Shown in pieces: positions 1-5,593 of a stretch of 34,757 bases of DNA. The stretch spans positions 1 to 34,757 of IMG/VR virus record IMGVR_UViG_3300042449_000749; one strand, written 5' to 3'. Both the position numbers and the translations under genes were made by a program. How positions within the stretch are numbered: the stretch's first letter is position 1; each line of letters begins with the position of its first letter. The notes beneath the pieces were generated by a model. That model did no database searches, was not told the origin of the DNA, and saw only the letters and a program-made list of their open reading frames with translations. Source of the stretch: a virus.

Positions 1-1
1 A

Positions 2-37
2 GGCCGATATCGAAACAATGAAAGGTTAGGGCTATGA
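2..37 (+). CDS. 3' end of an upstream gene (partial)
   Basis: Only the last eleven codons are present. They read RYRNNERLGL before a TGA that shares ATGA with the next start codon at 34. I chose this frame because the 4-base overlap is the dominant junction type in this cassette. The other two frames also close before the next gene (stops ending at 21 and 29), so the assignment is tentative. The tail resembles the RNNE-containing C-terminus of the membrane protein ending at 2108, and an 11-base string (11-21) recurs at 2083-2093. Confidence 0.4.
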   Translation, partial: GRYRNNERLGL

Positions 38-213
38 CTAAGTATGACCTATGGGTGGACACCGAAACCGGGACGTATGGTGGCGGGGCGATCACGCTAC
101 TGGAATGGGATGCGCTGCCCCTGGCGGTGCGTAATGACCTTGATGCAGCCGTCGAATCCGGCGATGAGGCCGTCATTGTGCGTATTGCTAACGGTTATGG
201 GTGGTCAGCATGA
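34..213 (+). CDS. Small hypothetical protein, 59 aa
   Basis: The protein starts MTKYDLWVDTETG and ends GYGWSA. It is acidic, with no Cys cluster and no membrane segment, and I do not recognise a family. The start has AAAGG about 8 bases upstream and overlaps the previous stop as ATGA. Its own TGA (211-213) overlaps the next ATG at 210 in the same way. It lies first among the complete genes of a rightward cassette of tiny coupled genes, and that regular tiling is the main evidence that it is real. Function unknown. Confidence 0.6.
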   Translation: MTKYDLWVDTETGTYGGGAITLLEWDALPLAVRNDLDAAVESGDEAVIVRIANGYGWSA

Positions 214-398
214 AAGTCACACGGGTAAGCATCGACGCGGACACCTACTATGCGGTTCGCACGTTCCTATCCGTTGCCGTTGGTGCGTTGGAGCAGAAGC
301 GCGAAATCTATTCTTACAAGCCTGAGGAAATCCTGGCATTGTTTGATTCGATGCTGACTAACGCAGACTTTATCTTCCCAGCCGATAGCAGCGCGTAG
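210..398 (+). CDS. Small hypothetical protein, 62 aa
   Basis: It begins MKVTRVSIDADTYYAVRTFL and ends ADFIFPADSSA. It looks like a compact soluble alpha/beta protein with no recognisable motif. An in-frame GTG nine bases upstream (201) is possible, but the ATG at 210 gives the usual ATGA coupling to the upstream gene. The stop TAG (396-398) shares its last base with the GTG of the following micro-ORF. Function unknown. Expression is presumably coupled to its neighbours. Confidence 0.65.
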   Translation: MKVTRVSIDADTYYAVRTFLSVAVGALEQKREIYSYKPEEILALFDSMLTNADFIFPADSSA

Positions 399-472
399 TG
401 GCAGGGTTCATTGTGGGTCTATCCATATTGTTATTGCCCGTGATCGTAGAGTATTGGAGAATAGGAAAATGA
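398..472 (+). CDS. Micro-ORF: single-span membrane peptide, 24 aa
   Basis: GTG start. The peptide is a hydrophobic stretch (GFIVGLSILLLPVIVEY) followed by a basic end (WRIGK), which fits one short transmembrane helix with a positive C-terminus. The start overlaps the upstream stop by one base (TAGTG) and the TGA at 470-472 overlaps the next ATG at 469 (ATGA). It exactly fills what would otherwise be the only untranslated gap in the cassette. No clear ribosome-binding site is seen, so translation probably depends on coupling. Comparable phage membrane peptides can act as lysis or exclusion factors. That role is speculation here. Confidence 0.6.
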   Translation: MAGFIVGLSILLLPVIVEYWRIGK

Positions 473-657
473 AAGCCAAACTAAGAATGATTGAACACCC
501 ACGCCCAGCGCGGGACGTAATCATTGAGGAACTATCTGAGAGCTACACGCAGCACTGCCGTGAACCCTGGTTCAGGGTGCTGGACTGTAAAACAGGGATC
601 AGGGTGTATGCCTCGGTGCATGAACTAACCCTAAGCGGGGTGAGCAGCCATGCGTGA
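469..657 (+). CDS. Small hypothetical protein, 62 aa
   Basis: The protein reads MKAKLRMIEHPRPARDVIIE... and ends LSGVSSHA. I chose the ATG at 469 over the in-frame TTG at 454 because it overlaps the preceding TGA (ATGA) and has GGAG/AGG bases just upstream. The last 8 bases overlap the WhiB start at 650. There is a single Cys pair in the middle (HCREPWFRVLDC). I recognise no family. Confidence 0.65.
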   Translation: MKAKLRMIEHPRPARDVIIEELSESYTQHCREPWFRVLDCKTGIRVYASVHELTLSGVSSHA

Positions 658-1054
658 CACCTATGTGGCACACCGCGATAGTGACCGTGAATGGTGGGAT
701 AAAGCATCATGCGCCCGTGGCTATTCGGAATGGTGGGATGTGGATATGCACCAGCATGAGGCCACGCTAAGCCTGAACAATGTGAAAGGCGTGGTGATGT
801 GTGTGCAATGCCCCGTTCGTAATGAGTGCCTAGCCGATGCGCTAAAGCATGGCGGTGAACACACCATTCGAGCGGGATACACACCTAAGCAGCAGAATGA
901 GCTAATCAAGAACGGTCATGCCTGGTCACGGGTTATCCGCATCGTGGAAAAGATGCTAACCTTGTCACCGGACGATCAGATAGTGGCTGAAAAGTCACAC
1001 GAAGTGCTACGCGGTAGTGCGAAAAGGGTGAACGGTAAATGGATAGATACCTAA
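650..1054 (+). CDS. whiB: WhiB-family iron-sulfur transcription regulator
   Basis: 134 aa. Four cysteines have the WhiB arrangement: C21, then C51-x2-C54-x5-C60, with WWDKASC before the first and CVQCPVRNECLADAL at the triad. Wbl proteins bind a 4Fe-4S cluster and contact the primary sigma factor to alter promoter choice. The usual GVWGG turn after the cluster is degenerate here (HTIRAGYTP), and a basic helical C-terminus follows. WhiB genes are confined to actinobacteria and their phages, so this is the strongest host clue in the window. Phage WhiB proteins such as that of mycobacteriophage TM4 interfere with host WhiB function. The 3' end overlaps the HTH gene at 1039 by 16 bases. Confidence 0.9.
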   Translation: MRDTYVAHRDSDREWWDKASCARGYSEWWDVDMHQHEATLSLNNVKGVVMCVQCPVRNECLADALKHGGEHTIRAGYTPKQQNELIKNGHAWSRVIRIVEKMLTLSPDDQIVAEKSHEVLRGSAKRVNGKWIDT

Positions 1055-1215
1055 CCAAGCGTGAAACGGTGGATGAGGCGGAGTTTCTGATGAGCCTACG
1101 CGTTTCACAATGGCAGGCAGCTGAACAACTAGGGGTCACGCTAAAGACCCTGGAAACCTATTGGCGCAAGATCAGAGGGGTGAGAGCACCGTGGCTACCG
1201 AGCAACCAGAACTAG
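1039..1215 (+). CDS. Small helix-turn-helix DNA-binding protein, 58 aa
   Basis: This gene is short and overlaps both neighbours. The protein starts MDRYLTKRETVDEAEFLMSL and contains SQWQAAEQLGVTLKTLETYW, which fits a helix-turn-helix: a helix rich in Q/A, the LGVT turn, then a recognition helix. The C-terminus is basic. The ATG lies inside the end of whiB and the stop lies 24 bases inside the following gene. It probably acts with WhiB as a second small regulator of phage or host promoters. The target is unknown. Confidence 0.7.
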   Translation: MDRYLTKRETVDEAEFLMSLRVSQWQAAEQLGVTLKTLETYWRKIRGVRAPWLPSNQN

Positions 1216-1370
1216 AGATGTGTGCCTGGCCGATATTGGGGTCAGGATGGACTGCATCAGGCGATTGGGCTGATGAGGGTGGATCATGCTGGCAGCTGGC
1301 TGAACCGGATAGTGCCTACTGCGCGGATCACCGCTATAAAACCATTCCACCAGGGTATCGAGATGAGTAA
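1191..1370 (+). CDS. Small Cys/His protein, putative zinc-binding, 59 aa
   Basis: GTG start at 1191, with a GAGGGG-type purine run upstream. A TTG at 1161 in the same frame would add ten residues that fall wholly within the HTH gene. The protein has C11, C33, C44 and H47 (MCAWP ... GSCWQLAEPDSAYCADH), a spacing typical of small phage zinc-binding proteins with a YCxxH ending. The stop TAA at 1368-1370 overlaps the transglycosylase start at 1363. Role unknown, possibly nucleic-acid or protein binding. Confidence 0.65.
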   Translation: MATEQPELEMCAWPILGSGWTASGDWADEGGSCWQLAEPDSAYCADHRYKTIPPGYRDE

Positions 1371-1881
1371 TCAGGAACGCCCGCCTGCGGGCTTAGTGTT
1401 ATTCACCGTTGTGGTGGTGGCTATGGCTGTGGCTGCATTGTGGCTTGATGCTAACAGAGCTGAACCGGTGGCTAAGCCTAAAGCTGAGCGGTCTTTCACC
1501 GTACCAACCCACCTAAGGCCGATCACTGGCACACCACCGCCCGTCAAGGCTGCCCCTAAGAAGCCGCAGAAACGTATCTCACGGGCTAAGGTGCGTATTC
1601 TGAATGTGGACTCTAAGGCTAAGCGTTATGCCTTTACGCTGGTGTCTAGCCGTACCCAGATGGCTTGCCTGATCCCATTGTGGGAGAAGGAGTCGGGCTG
1701 GTCACCTACATCGGACAACCCTACGTCCTCAGCCTACGGTATCCCGCAGATTCTGGGGCTTGAGGCTCGTACCGGTGATGATTACCGAGCGCAAGTGCGT
1801 GCTGGCCTGGGATACATCAAGCATCGTTATGGCACACCCTGTCGAGCGTGGGCTTTCTGGCAGAACAATCGGTGGTACTGA
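1363..1881 (+). CDS. Membrane-anchored lytic transglycosylase-like protein, 172 aa
   Basis: I chose the ATG at 1363, which follows GGGTATCGAG; longer in-frame starts fall inside the upstream gene. Residues 9-27 are a hydrophobic signal anchor (GLVLFTVVVVAMAVAALWL). A Pro/Lys-rich linker follows to about residue 95, then an SLT-type domain. Its features are WEKESGW with the probable catalytic Glu at 110, AYGIPQ, and GLGYIKHRYGTPCRAW near the end. C102 and C160 could form a disulfide outside the membrane. The fold matches actinobacterial transglycosylases that cleave the MurNAc-GlcNAc bond of peptidoglycan. It sits outside the late lysis cassette, so a role in wall remodelling, superinfection or early lysis control is open. 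Confidence 0.8.
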   Translation: MSNQERPPAGLVLFTVVVVAMAVAALWLDANRAEPVAKPKAERSFTVPTHLRPITGTPPPVKAAPKKPQKRISRAKVRILNVDSKAKRYAFTLVSSRTQMACLIPLWEKESGWSPTSDNPTSSAYGIPQILGLEARTGDDYRAQVRAGLGYIKHRYGTPCRAWAFWQNNRWY

Positions 1882-2108
1882 TGTACTGGTCTTTCGCCCT
1901 TGCTGCCGGTTCTATGACCGGCTTGTGGATCGCTGGGAAGCGACCCTTGCAAGGCTGGGTGGTACTGCTAGGAATGGAAGTGTTGTGGTGCTGGTATTCG
2001 ATAGCTACCAAACAGTACGGGCTGGGTGTCCTATGCCTGGCATACGGGATTATTTATTGTGCAAACACAATCAGGGAATGGAAGCGAAACAATGAGCAGC
2101 AGGGCTAA
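1881..2108 (+). CDS. Small multi-span membrane protein, 75 aa
   Basis: The ATG at 1881 shares one base with the transglycosylase stop (TGATG). Three hydrophobic segments are visible, at about residues 4-18, 24-42 and 46-62, followed by a charged tail ending REWKRNNEQQG. Size, topology and position directly after a wall hydrolase suggest a holin-like or partner membrane protein, but no family motif is recognised. A canonical holin is already present at 11759-12013, so a different role is possible. Confidence 0.65.
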   Translation: MYWSFALAAGSMTGLWIAGKRPLQGWVVLLGMEVLWCWYSIATKQYGLGVLCLAYGIIYCANTIREWKRNNEQQG

Positions 2109-2274
2109 AGGTTTCAGGTATCAGCTGGTGCTGGTCAGGGATGGCCGTCAATGCGCCACCATGTATGGCAATGACCTTGAGGAGATCACCGGTGTGCAAG
2201 TGAACGCCACTTTCGATGGCTATCATGCTGAACTGACTGAACTTGACGACGAAGGTAACCCTGCACTACCCTAA
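2092..2274 (+). CDS. Small hypothetical protein, 60 aa
   Basis: The ATG at 2092 lies inside the end of the membrane protein gene. Longer in-frame starts from 2026 were rejected because they run deep into that gene. The sequence MSSRAKGFRYQLVLVRDGRQ then an acidic C-terminus (ELDDEGNPALP) looks like a small soluble alternating-strand protein. No family recognised. It is the last gene of the rightward cassette and is followed by two hairpins. Confidence 0.6.
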   Translation: MSSRAKGFRYQLVLVRDGRQCATMYGNDLEEITGVQVNATFDGYHAELTELDDEGNPALP

Positions 2275-2323
2275 AGATGTTGCCGGAACTTACTGTTCGC
2301 GTCATCAGTAAGCCTACGGCACG

Positions 2324-2345
2324 CCACCTAACCCCTAATAGGTGG
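2324..2345. other. Hairpin upstream of the terminator
   Basis: CCACCTA pairs with TAGGTGG across an 8-base loop, seven perfect base pairs, with no T-run after it. It lies between the cassette's last stop and the terminator at 2354, so it may stabilise the mRNA 3' end or assist termination. The 80-base gap holds no ORF I can support. Confidence 0.5.
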
Positions 2346-2353
2346 AACAGAAG

Positions 2354-2390
2354 AACCCACTAGCTACCCTAACCGGCTAGTGGGTTTTTC
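2354..2390. terminator. Rho-independent terminator between convergent operons
   Basis: AACCCACTAGC (2354-2364) pairs perfectly over 11 bp with GCTAGTGGGTT (2376-2386), followed by T's to 2389. It ends the rightward cassette. On the other strand it lies immediately after the stop of the sigma-like gene (2390), so it probably also ends the leftward early operon, though the T-run on that side is weaker. Confidence 0.88.
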
Positions 2391-3073
2391 TATTGGTTGC
2401 GTGAAGTTTCGACCGCAGCCTGAGCATTGGACTTGACCCGACGTGAACCGAGGCCGTCCCAGGGTGTGTCACCACCTGTCAGCTCAACGATACGCTCCAC
2501 GGCACGATCAACGCGTGCTTTCAGGGCATGAACCGTGATCTCAAGTTCCATTGCAGCCAGTTCCTCACTCATCTTGTCCAAGTAAAGGAACTCTAGGGCC
2601 ATACGTTGCTCAGCAGACAGCTTTGGTAGCACCATCTCAATGTCGATAGCCATTGCGGGTAGGTTTCCACCTGTTGATGGTTCCCTTGGTGGTTTACGTC
2701 CACCCTCTGGCTCACCACGCAGGGTTTCACGCCACGATCCGTCATAAACTAGGGGTAGTAGTTCACGCACGATGCCACGGTTGAAGAACCATTCATCGGT
2801 GTGGTGGTAGCCACATACCTGGGCCTTCATCTTCCGGCAGAACCGTTCACCCTGCTTGTGCATACGCTTATTCAAAATCCACACATTAGTTTTGAGAACC
2901 TTCTCATCCTCAGCACTAAGCCACTCAGCGACACGGCGGTGGTTGTGGTAGCCCCACTCAATCAGGTCGGATCGAATGTCGTCAGCCTCAACGTAGCCCG
3001 AATACCTTCGGGCAAGGTTGGTGGCAACAGGGTAGGCGTGTTGGAGAAAGTCTGGGTGCAGGTACTCGGTCAT
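2390..3073 (-). CDS. Sigma-factor-like DNA-binding protein, 227 aa
   Basis: The N-terminal part (residues about 5-55) looks like sigma region 2: a helical YPVATNLARRYSGYVEADDI segment followed by an aromatic, basic stretch. The C-terminal part (about 150-200) looks like region 4, with LSAEQRMALEFLYLDKMSEE and a helix-turn-helix ending ITVHALKARVDRAVERI. A Pro/Gly-rich linker joins the two. Such sigma-like proteins recur at the edges of actinophage replication modules and could direct host RNA polymerase to late phage promoters. The ATG overlaps the DnaQ-like stop as ATGA, and this is the last gene of the early operon. It could instead be a non-sigma HTH protein. Confidence 0.65.
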   Translation of the reverse strand: MTEYLHPDFLQHAYPVATNLARRYSGYVEADDIRSDLIEWGYHNHRRVAEWLSAEDEKVLKTNVWILNKRMHKQGERFCRKMKAQVCGYHHTDEWFFNRGIVRELLPLVYDGSWRETLRGEPEGGRKPPREPSTGGNLPAMAIDIEMVLPKLSAEQRMALEFLYLDKMSEELAAMELEITVHALKARVDRAVERIVELTGGDTPWDGLGSRRVKSNAQAAVETSRNQ

Positions 3074-3825
3074 TTTGCACCACGCATCTCAGTGCCACGC
3101 AACTGGGACTTACCCTTAGACCAGGCACCGCAGTCACGGCACTGGTATCTCTGATACACGGCAGTGGTGGTGTATGCCTGACCACGTTTGGTTAGCCTGC
3201 TGCCACCACAGCGAGGGCAACAGCCCTCAGCACCACCGTAAAGCTCATGCGATGGGTGGTCTTTGATCCACGAACCGAGCCGGTCATAAAGCTTCTCAGT
3301 TAGGCGCACGTCCTGGATGTTGTACTTCTTCATCAACGCCCAAGCCTTCACGTCACCAGCCATGCACTTGACCCATAGTTCGTGGCCTGTGTGTGCAGTC
3401 TTTTGTCCGATACCGAGTTGATCGGAGACGTGTTGCAGTTTGTTTGATGGGAACCGGAACTGGGACTTGACCACCTTGAGCAAGTCCACGTTCCTGAACG
3501 GGCTTGGTGGGTTCATGCCAGCAAGAATAAACTCTCGCTGAAAATGTTTGATATCGAACGTGACACCATTGTATGTAACAACAATGTCGGCCTCATCAAG
3601 TAGCCTGTGTGCCTGCTTCACCATTTTGGCGTGACCATCGTGGTGATCTGAATAAAACTCTACGTTCCTATCGCCATACCACTTAGCGGCGAAGGAGATC
3701 ATGGACGTGGTGTCCATCAGTTGTGATAAGGATACGTTCTGCTGCCACAATCCCCAAACGTGAGCTAAGTTTGGACTGGTCTCTATATCGCAAAGGAGTA
3801 TGCGTGGCTTGTTTGTTTCCGGCAT
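3070..3825 (-). CDS. DnaQ-like 3'-5' exonuclease with C-terminal zinc ribbon, 251 aa
   Basis: RNase H-fold exonuclease. ExoI is the DIET motif with D13 and E15. ExoII lies in VVTYNGVTFDIKHF. The third acid lies in YNIQDVRLTEKLY, where a Tyr precedes the Asp. After the nuclease a four-Cys ribbon is clear: CCPRCGGS, then about 20 residues, then QCRDCGAW. Members of this family trim single-stranded 3' ends in proofreading, repair or recombination. No polymerase is visible in the window, so it may proofread for the host enzyme or process recombination ends. GGAAGG lies 7 bases before the ATG. The 57 bases upstream of it hold no gene. Confidence 0.8.
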   Translation of the reverse strand: MPETNKPRILLCDIETSPNLAHVWGLWQQNVSLSQLMDTTSMISFAAKWYGDRNVEFYSDHHDGHAKMVKQAHRLLDEADIVVTYNGVTFDIKHFQREFILAGMNPPSPFRNVDLLKVVKSQFRFPSNKLQHVSDQLGIGQKTAHTGHELWVKCMAGDVKAWALMKKYNIQDVRLTEKLYDRLGSWIKDHPSHELYGGAEGCCPRCGGSRLTKRGQAYTTTAVYQRYQCRDCGAWSKGKSQLRGTEMRGAK

Positions 3826-3882
3826 TGGTATGCCTTCCGTTAAGTAGCCCCCATGTGCAGGGCGAAGTTCAGGGTAGTCGGG

Positions 3883-4329
3883 TTAAAGGTCGTCAATGAT
3901 TTCAATGTTGGCAACGTAGCCAACCACATCAACAAGGTTGTCGCGCTTCTCAAGGTGAGCATCACGACTAATCTTTTGTAAAACATTCAACCAACACACA
4001 TCGCGTGTATCTAGGTCGAGGTCAATGTCGTACTTGCGGTTCAGGTAGGCAGTCCACATTTCAGCGGTGCAACCGTGGTTGTCCGCTGGGTGGCCGTAGG
4101 TGTCTTGCCTTGCACCGTTCACAATCTCGTCAGCCTCAGTAAGAACAGCCGACTTAACCTTCTTGCTTTCCTTACGGTAATCATCCCACTGGTGGGGGTC
4201 TATGGATTTACGGGCGGAACTTGTACCAAAACCAGTCCAGCTTGCAGATCCGACTTTACTACCCGAAACCCACTGTCGCGGAGAAGGTTCAGCACCTGCT
4301 CCCATTCCGTTCGAGTCACTCACAATCAT
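3883..4329 (-). CDS. DUF6378-like phage protein, 148 aa
   Basis: The C-terminal 95 residues carry the pattern I associate with DUF6378 phage proteins: EADEIVNGARQDTYGHPADN, then RDVCWLNVLQKISRDAHLEK and NLVDVVGYVANIE. The helical Glu/Asp-rich layout recalls MazG-type folds, so a nucleotide-related role is conceivable but unproven. The first 50 residues are Ser/Gly-rich and probably disordered. AAAGGA precedes the ATG by 4 bases. It sits 14 bases after the primase stop in the replication operon. Confidence 0.6.
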   Translation of the reverse strand: MIVSDSNGMGAGAEPSPRQWVSGSKVGSASWTGFGTSSARKSIDPHQWDDYRKESKKVKSAVLTEADEIVNGARQDTYGHPADNHGCTAEMWTAYLNRKYDIDLDLDTRDVCWLNVLQKISRDAHLEKRDNLVDVVGYVANIEIIDDL

Positions 4330-4343
4330 CCGTCCTTTCGTTA

Positions 4344-5021
4344 TTAGAAGGGTGGTTCATCTTCATCAACTGGTGGCTTGAGTAAGTCCAAGACGTACTG
4401 TGGCCCTTGCTTTAGTACTGTGCTGTTCAGATCTTCACCTGCTGGCAGGTAGATAATCCTTGCCCAAGGTAGTGCGTCAATGATTCTGTTGGCTAAACGC
4501 AGCCCAGGGTTCTCGCCGTTCTCCTTCACATCATTATCAGCCATGATGTAGATATTCTCAAATCCTTCAAAGCAACGTGTGAAGTAATCCTTCCACATTT
4601 CCACACCCGCAACACCAACAGCTGCAATACCAACCACCGAATCCATAACAAGGGCATCAAGTTCACCCTCACAAATGGCAATGGAAGTATCCGAGTTGTG
4701 AAACGCACGCACATTGAACAAGTGCGGTCTTTGACCCGCTGGTACTAGGTACTTTGGTTGCCTGTGTTCGTCAAGAAACCGAAACTTGAAACCAACCGGC
4801 CCCGTTGGGGTCAGGTAGGGAATGGACAGCATCCCCTGGTACGGTTCATGCCCAGGTTCAGGCACTTCCACGCTTCCAAGCCGGTAGTTGCTTATGGCTT
4901 GCTCGTCCAGTCCCCTTTCGAGTAGATAAGAATGAGCCTTCTCGGACAACTGCTTCTCGTAAGCTTTGGTAGCCCTCTCCTGTGATTTCTTCGACAAGCC
5001 TGACGGCAGTATTGAAGTCAC
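4344..5021 (-). CDS. DnaG-like primase, catalytic (Toprim) part
   Basis: 225 aa from the GTG at 5021. The order is a helical lead-in (KAYEKQLSEKAHSYLLERGL), a primase core (GMLSIPYLTPTGPVGFKFRF), then Toprim. Toprim is seen as the catalytic Glu in AICEGELDALVMDS and the metal-binding acids in IYIMADNDVKENGENPG. The zinc-finger half is encoded just upstream in another frame, with about 200 bases of shared open frame. I chose GTG 5021 because AGGAG lies 4 bases before it; a GTG/ATG pair at 5057/5054 is the alternative. It makes RNA primers for phage replication together with the helicase at 5590. Whether one polypeptide arises by frameshifting or two are made separately cannot be settled from sequence. 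Confidence 0.82.
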   Translation of the reverse strand: MTSILPSGLSKKSQERATKAYEKQLSEKAHSYLLERGLDEQAISNYRLGSVEVPEPGHEPYQGMLSIPYLTPTGPVGFKFRFLDEHRQPKYLVPAGQRPHLFNVRAFHNSDTSIAICEGELDALVMDSVVGIAAVGVAGVEMWKDYFTRCFEGFENIYIMADNDVKENGENPGLRLANRIIDALPWARIIYLPAGEDLNSTVLKQGPQYVLDLLKPPVDEDEPPF

Positions 5022-5220
5022 AACACTCCTGTTCCCTAACAATAGATATGGCATCACCCTTGATGCCGCAGGTGAAGCAGTAAAACAATCCTTTATCTGG
5101 GTTCACGGTTGCACTTGCGTGCTTATCGCCATGAAACGCGCACTTAATTGACTTGTTGTTTCCATGATCGGGCACTTTATCAAACCCGTAGTGGATTAAA
5201 ACTTTACTTATCGTGCTCAC
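4858..5220 (-). CDS. DnaG-like primase, CHC2 zinc-finger part
   Basis: 120 aa from the GTG at 5220; a GTG at 5229 would add three residues. The zinc site is C27-x2-H30 (KCAFHGDK) and C48-x2-C51 (FYCFTCGIKGDAI), followed by the usual helix FNTAVRLVEEITGE. The domain binds template DNA for primer synthesis. After about residue 85 the protein becomes a basic tail that does not resemble primase, while the neighbouring frame begins to look like primase. This suggests a join near 4970-5000 in the full-length protein, or two subunits. The start lies 17 bases inside the end of the upstream nuclease. Confidence 0.8.
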   Translation of the reverse strand: MSTISKVLIHYGFDKVPDHGNNKSIKCAFHGDKHASATVNPDKGLFYCFTCGIKGDAISIVREQECCDFNTAVRLVEEITGEGYQSLREAVVREGSFLSTRKGTGRASHKQLPAWKRGSA

Positions 5221-5593
5221 GCAAACCACTCATTAGGTGTAGTAATTGGTGCAGCGGGATTACACACATCGCGTCAAGGGTACTGCGTTGCCTCATCTTA
5301 CGAACAACAACACCGAACACCCTGCCCCTGTTCCCTCTAGCCTCAGACCAGTTACCTGCTTCAAGTTCAGCCTGACGCAACCAGTTGGCCCACTCAGGTG
5401 TCTTAACATCCTTAGCCTCAAGCACAAGAACCGTGTGGCCCAGGTCAATGTGAAGATCACCCTCGTCTTTGGCACCCGTCTGGGCGGTACGTTCAACTGC
5501 CCAACCGTTCTGTGCCATACCCACCCAGCCACGGATGTGACCGAGCAGGTCTGTTTCGAACTTGGTTCCCTTGCGCTTGTTCGCTGAACTCAT
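5204..5593 (-). CDS. PD-(D/E)XK nuclease, Holliday-junction-resolvase-like, 129 aa
   Basis: The protein starts MSSANKRKGTKFETDLLGHI, where the Glu is the usual N-terminal catalytic acid. The core follows as ERTAQTGAKDEGDLHIDLG and LVLEAKDVKTPEWANWL, giving the GD...ExK signature. The length fits archaeal-type Hjc or related phage resolvases that cut branched DNA before packaging. I chose the ATG at 5593 over one at 5608 because it overlaps the helicase stop as ATGA. It lies between helicase and primase, in keeping with a role in replication and recombination. Confidence 0.75.
   Translation of the reverse strand: MSSANKRKGTKFETDLLGHIRGWVGMAQNGWAVERTAQTGAKDEGDLHIDLGHTVLVLEAKDVKTPEWANWLRQAELEAGNWSEARGNRGRVFGVVVRKMRQRSTLDAMCVIPLHQLLHLMSGLREHDK

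Noticed and set aside
1161-1190. TTG start giving ten extra residues to the 1191 zinc-type protein
   Set aside because: The extra codons lie inside the HTH gene and have no ribosome-binding site, whereas GTG 1191 follows a purine-rich stretch.
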